Positions 14,114 to 17,484 of a stretch of 17,484 bases of DNA are shown piece by piece. A model generated the notes under the pieces. The model was not told where the DNA came from. It saw only the letters and a list, made by a program, of their open reading frames with translations, and searched no databases. Position 1 is the stretch's first letter; each line of letters starts with the position of its first letter. Location of the stretch: assembly GCA_964416175.1 (NCBI GenBank), contig CAYQDF010000065.1, positions 1 to 17,484 of the forward strand, read 5' to 3'. The DNA comes from CAYQDF01 sp964416175. GTDB lineage: Bacteria; Chloroflexota; Anaerolineae; Anaerolineales; UBA4823. Both the position numbers and the translations under genes were made by a program.

Positions 14114-16302
14114 CCAACGAGCCAACCGTATTGGATTTTGTCAAAGCGCTGTTAACACCCTGGCGGGGGGCACCACCACCCATCCCACCGCTCCACATAG
14201 AGACCGTTGCGGACGAGATCCAGTCTGTCGAAATCCTGGAACCCCAGCCATCTCCGGCTTTTTCTGCTGGAGGAGAAGAACTCGAAGCGATCCCTGAAGC
14301 AAGTGGGAGGGTCAGAATTGTCGCATTTCCCTGGAGGGGAACGATCGCGGTCCTGGTCGCACTGATCGCGCAGCTCTCACTCGAACCCGGACCAGACCGG
14401 AGCTGGGGCGCAGGCCTGACTTTATATCTAATCGCGGCAACATGGGGAGTATGGTCGATCCTGCGTGGCGAATGGAACATCCCGGATCTCAGAGGAGTGG
14501 CCAGCGAGACGGATGACCTTTCAGTCAATCGGGGATTTCTCTGGGTCGGAGCAGTCGCAGCCATGCTTGCCTTTCTAACACTGGGCGGCAACCGGTTCAC
14601 CCATCTAAATCTCCTCCTGTGGAGTGCAGCTGTCCTCTTCATTTGCCTGGCTCTCTGGAAGTCGGTACCGGCTGCACGGCCGCGGGTCCAGCTCGTGCAG
14701 GATTGGCTCATTAAGAATACCTGGAGCATTGGATTCTCTCGCTCGTCAATGGTCCTCTTCGCGGTTGGGGCGTTGGTTGTATTTTTCCGGGTATTCAGAC
14801 TCAGCGATGTGCCGCCAGAGATGGTTGGCGACCACGCCGAGAAGTTAATGGATATCTGGGATGTGCTTCATGGTGAAACGCTGATATTCTTTCCGCGCAA
14901 CACCGGGCGTGAAGCTTTCCAAATGTACCTCACAGCAGCGGTGATAAAAATCTTCGGCACTGGGATCTCATTTACCAGCATGAAGATCGGAACCACCCTG
15001 GCAGGGTTGGCGACTTTGCCGTTTATCTACCTGTTGGGCAAGGAGCTGGGCAGTCCCCGCGCGGGCATTCTGGCAGCCGCTTTTGCAGGGATCGCATACT
15101 GGCCGAACGTGATCACCCGGATTGCCCTCCGGTTCACGCTGTATCCCTTATTCGTCGCTCCAACCCTGTATTTCTTGATCCGCGGACTCCGGCGCGGGAG
15201 CCGAAACGACTTCCTGCTGGCCGGTCTGTCTCTGGGATTGGGCCTGCACGGTTATACCCCTTTCAGGATTATGCCGGTCATCGTGCTCCTGGCTGGCGGG
15301 CTCTATCTGCTACACTCTGAATCACGCCAGGTCCGCAGGCGGACGATCCTTTACCTGAGCCTCCTGGTATTGGTCGCCCTCCTCGTCTTCCTGCCGCTGC
15401 TCCGTTTCTGGATCGAGAATCCAGAGCTGTTCAACTACCGGGCATTCACTCGCCTGGGAGAATTGGAACGTCCTCTACCCGGACCTGCGGCCTTGATCTT
15501 CCTGCAGAACTTGATTCGGGCATTGACCATGTTTGCCTGGAACAACGGCGAGATCTGGCCGGTCTCCATCCCAAACCGGCCTGCTCTGGACGTCGTCTCC
15601 GCGGCTTTTTTCTATTTGGGGGCAGCGGCTATTTTTCTGCGTTACTTACTCCGAAGGAGCTGGGTCGACCTTTTCCTGCTTCTCACCATTCCAATGCTCA
15701 TGCTACCCTCGATATTATCCCTGGCTTTCCCCTCCGAGAACCCCGCTCTAAATCGGACGGCTGGAGCGATGGTCCCGGTTTTCGTCATCATTGGATTGAC
15801 TCTCGATGGCTTCCTCCGGGGGATACAGGACCGGGTAAGTTCGCTCGCTGGTAATCGTCTGGCCTGGACGGCAGGTATATTCCTGTTGCTCTGGTCAGCC
15901 TTCCAGAATTACGACCTGGTATTCCGGCAGTACCAGCGCAGTTATACCTTGGCCTCCTGGAACACGACGGAGATCGGCCAGGTAATACGAGATTTTGCAG
16001 AGATTGCTGGTAGTGCGGACAACGCCTACGTTGTCGCTTTTCCGCACTGGGTCGACACAAGATTGGTTGGCATCAATGCTGGTTTCCCAACTCGGGATTT
16101 CGCGCTTTGGCCGGAGAACTTCCCCTCCACCCTGGAATCACCTGGCCCGAAATTATTCGTCGTCAAGTTCGATGACACAGCTTCGCTCAACGACTTGGAG
16201 CTTCTGTATCCGGATGGCTACTTGAAATTATTTGATTCTCAGTTCGAAAACAAAGATTTTTATCTGTATTTCGTATTTCCTGATAACACTGGGAGTGGTT
16301 AA
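14110..16302 (+). CDS. GT39/ArnT-PMT-like polytopic glycosyltransferase with N-terminal extension
   Basis: This 730-residue membrane protein probably transfers a sugar from a polyprenyl phosphate carrier on the outer face of the membrane. The GT39-like core starts at about 210 with a membrane helix (RSSMVLFAVGALVVFF), then RVFRLSDVPPEM and the acidic loop VGDHAEK, where D241 (codon 14830-14832) is the likely catalytic residue. Next come NTGREAFQMYLTAA, LATLPFIYLLGKELGSPRAG and GLHGYTPFRIMP, further helices, and a soluble C-terminal domain (about 620-730) ending NKDFYLYFVFPDNTGSG. Before the core lie about 70 Pro/Glu-rich cytoplasmic residues (GAPPPIPP, EPQPSPAF) and four extra helices at about 72-90, 100-118, 142-158 and 164-183. 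An even number of added helices keeps the catalytic loop outside. The ATG overlaps the methyltransferase stop. Confidence 0.87.
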   Translation: MTNEPTVLDFVKALLTPWRGAPPPIPPLHIETVADEIQSVEILEPQPSPAFSAGGEELEAIPEASGRVRIVAFPWRGTIAVLVALIAQLSLEPGPDRSWGAGLTLYLIAATWGVWSILRGEWNIPDLRGVASETDDLSVNRGFLWVGAVAAMLAFLTLGGNRFTHLNLLLWSAAVLFICLALWKSVPAARPRVQLVQDWLIKNTWSIGFSRSSMVLFAVGALVVFFRVFRLSDVPPEMVGDHAEKLMDIWDVLHGETLIFFPRNTGREAFQMYLTAAVIKIFGTGISFTSMKIGTTLAGLATLPFIYLLGKELGSPRAGILAAAFAGIAYWPNVITRIALRFTLYPLFVAPTLYFLIRGLRRGSRNDFLLAGLSLGLGLHGYTPFRIMPVIVLLAGGLYLLHSESRQVRRRTILYLSLLVLVALLVFLPLLRFWIENPELFNYRAFTRLGELERPLPGPAALIFLQNLIRALTMFAWNNGEIWPVSIPNRPALDVVSAAFFYLGAAAIFLRYLLRRSWVDLFLLLTIPMLMLPSILSLAFPSENPALNRTAGAMVPVFVIIGLTLDGFLRGIQDRVSSLAGNRLAWTAGIFLLLWSAFQNYDLVFRQYQRSYTLASWNTTEIGQVIRDFAEIAGSADNAYVVAFPHWVDTRLVGINAGFPTRDFALWPENFPSTLESPGPKLFVVKFDDTASLNDLELLYPDGYLKLFDSQFENKDFYLYFVFPDNTGSG

Positions 16303-16332
16303 TCCCTCACCTGTAAATCTGGATTTGAGCTT

Positions 16333-16380
16333 CGCACAACCTCCCACCTTTGGCAGGTTCAGGTCCGAGTGAACCGTGCG
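16333..16380 (+). other. Possible folded RNA element between the two GT39 genes
   Basis: In the 146-base gap, GGTTCA (16356-16361) pairs with TGAACC (16370-16375). Stacked directly outside, CGCAC (16333-16337) pairs with GTGCG (16376-16380). An alternative pairing, AACCT (16338-16342) with AGGTT (16355-16359), excludes the first stem. No T run follows, so it is not a standard terminator. Mutually exclusive stems can mark a regulatory leader, but the stems are short and could be chance. Confidence 0.35.
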
Positions 16381-16448
16381 GCAAACCGGCTCAAGCCTTG
16401 AATTCAGAAATACAAAACAGACTCTTTAGGTATTCGAGTATCCGTTTA

Positions 16449-17484
16449 ATGTCAGAATCCGTCAAAATCGAATCGAAGAAGTCAAGAGCTGGCCTGATTT
16501 TTGATCTCCTGCTTCTCCTAGTCCTCCTGGCAGGTGCTTTCCTGCGTTTTCGGGGATTGTTCTGGGGAGAATACAAGTTCCTGCACCCGGATGAACGCTT
16601 CCTTGTTTGGGTCGGGGTTGACATTTCCCCGGTAAACAGCCTAGCAGAGTACTGGGACACTGCCAATTCGAGTCTGAATCCCCACAACCGAGGGCATGGT
16701 TTCTACGTTTACGGCACTCTGCCAATGTTCCTGGCGCGCTACGCCGTCGAGTGGATTTACGGGCACACTGGCTGGAATGAGATGACGAATGTCGGGCGGG
16801 CTTTATCTGCAACGGCAGATTTGCTGACTGTGCTGCTGGTTTACCTGATTGGCAGGCGAGTCTACGACCGGCGGGTTGGATTGATCGCAGCCACGCTTTC
16901 CGCTTTTGCCGTGCTCCAGATCCAGCATGCGCATTTCTTTACGATGGATTCCTTCTCCACTTTCTTCGCCACGCTGACGATCTATTTTGCGGTCCGCGTA
17001 GCATACGATCCAGCGCCCCGGGAATTGACGCGAGAAACCGAAAGAAGTTATTCTCCTCTTTTGGGGATTACTTCCAGTCCTGTGACCGAAAGTCCCCAGG
17101 CCTTGCTTTCCAGCTTGTGGACGGCGACCGCTTCGAAGCCGGTGCTCCTGCTGAGCATTGGCTTTGGGGTTGCATTGGGTATGGCGGTCGCCTCCAAGGT
17201 GAATGCTGCTCCGCTGGCGCTGCTGCTTCCCGCTGCATTTGTGATCCGCTATTCCAGGTTGGGATCCTACAAGCTGCAAGAGAGATATCAGGAGATTCTG
17301 GGATGCCTGGTCCTGGCCGGTTTCGTCAGTCTCCTGATCTTCCGTATCTTCCAGCCCTATGCGTTCAGCGGTCCGGGCTTCTTCGGATTGAGGCTGAACG
17401 AGGCCTGGCTGGCCAACCTGAACGAACTTCGCCATCAGGCCTCCGGAGACGTGGATTTTCCACCGGCTTTACAATGGACTCGCC
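16449..17484 (+). CDS. GT39-like polytopic glycosyltransferase, partial (runs off window)
   Basis: The frame is open from ATG 16449 to the window end (345 codons). After a short basic N-terminus, helix 1 is at about 14-34 (GLIFDLLLLLVLLAGAFLRF). The extracytoplasmic loop carries LHPDERF (D48, E49), matching the acidic catalytic motif of GT39/ArnT/PMT enzymes. Next come NPHNRGHGFYVYGTLPMFLA, then VGRALSATADLLTVLLVYLI, RRVYDRRVGLIAATLSAFAV and LQIQHAHFFTMDSFSTFFAT. A polar loop of about 45 residues (about 193-237) precedes more helices (ALGMAVASKVNAAPLALLLP). No Shine-Dalgarno sequence is evident. Unlike the preceding gene, the acidic loop comes directly after helix 1, the usual family layout, so the two are distinct paralogues rather than a tandem duplicate. 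The C-terminus is not visible. Confidence 0.87.
   Translation, partial: MSESVKIESKKSRAGLIFDLLLLLVLLAGAFLRFRGLFWGEYKFLHPDERFLVWVGVDISPVNSLAEYWDTANSSLNPHNRGHGFYVYGTLPMFLARYAVEWIYGHTGWNEMTNVGRALSATADLLTVLLVYLIGRRVYDRRVGLIAATLSAFAVLQIQHAHFFTMDSFSTFFATLTIYFAVRVAYDPAPRELTRETERSYSPLLGITSSPVTESPQALLSSLWTATASKPVLLLSIGFGVALGMAVASKVNAAPLALLLPAAFVIRYSRLGSYKLQERYQEILGCLVLAGFVSLLIFRIFQPYAFSGPGFFGLRLNEAWLANLNELRHQASGDVDFPPALQWTR

Noticed and set aside
1..17484. CRISPR array, tRNA/rRNA gene, insertion sequence, prophage or defence system
   Set aside because: By eye I found no spaced repeats, cloverleaf, transposase, integrase or nuclease gene; nearly all the sequence is covered by identifiable genes. A small structured RNA cannot be excluded without a covariance search.
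14110..17484. The two GT39 genes as a recent tandem duplication
   Set aside because: They differ in N-terminal layout, in the acidic loop motif (GDHAEK versus HPDERF) and in sequence throughout, so any duplication is ancient.

Overview
The window reads as a stretch of bacterial chromosome with moderately high G+C and dense, mostly same-strand operons. I see no plasmid, phage, insertion sequence, CRISPR array, tRNA or rRNA. Protein style suggests Chloroflexota, probably Anaerolineae: a two-nucleotide-binding-domain ABC-2 exporter with a HlyD-type adaptor, TlyA, LepA, and a surface-glycan block of large GT39-type membrane glycosyltransferases. This placement is inferred from how the proteins look; no marker search was possible.

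Layout. (1) 1-1889, minus strand: comM/yifB (its last residues fall outside the window), preceded by an unrecognised protein of about 105 residues. (2) 2026-3095, plus strand: a two-helix membrane protein, a small one-helix protein and a pterin-4a-carbinolamine dehydratase, closed by a strong intrinsic terminator at 3157-3187. (3) 3189-9255, plus strand: a consensus-like sigma-70 promoter with a 22-bp dyad just downstream of its -10 box drives a TetR regulator. An ABC-2 permease, a HlyD-type adaptor, two separate ATP-binding proteins and the rRNA 2'-O-methyltransferase TlyA follow. This resembles the cecR-ybhGFSR type of drug exporter, but with the double ATPase split in two and only one permease gene. 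(4) 9362-13324: lepA (EF4), an overlapping UPF0104-type membrane protein and a GT4 glycosyltransferase. (5) 13376-17484: a SAM methyltransferase and two GT39-like polytopic glycosyltransferases, the second running off the window.

How the genes may work together. Block 3 looks like a self-regulated efflux unit: the TetR protein probably binds the dyad over its own promoter, and loss of binding would release regulator and exporter together. TlyA starts one base after the second ATPase stops, so it should share that transcript. Blocks 4 and 5 probably build and decorate an extracytoplasmic glycan or glycolipid: a cytoplasmic GT4 enzyme, a flippase-like membrane protein, a methyltransferase, and GT39 enzymes that use lipid-linked sugars on the outer face of the membrane.

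No clearly new defence or mobile system is present. The points most worth a second look are: the asymmetric ATP sites predicted for the split ABC pair (both deviations fall in one composite site); the N-terminal extension with four extra membrane helices on the first GT39 protein; the complete TetR promoter/operator directly behind a terminator; TlyA inside an exporter operon; and the repeated placement of a -10-like box 6-8 bases before a start codon, which suggests leaderless mRNAs.
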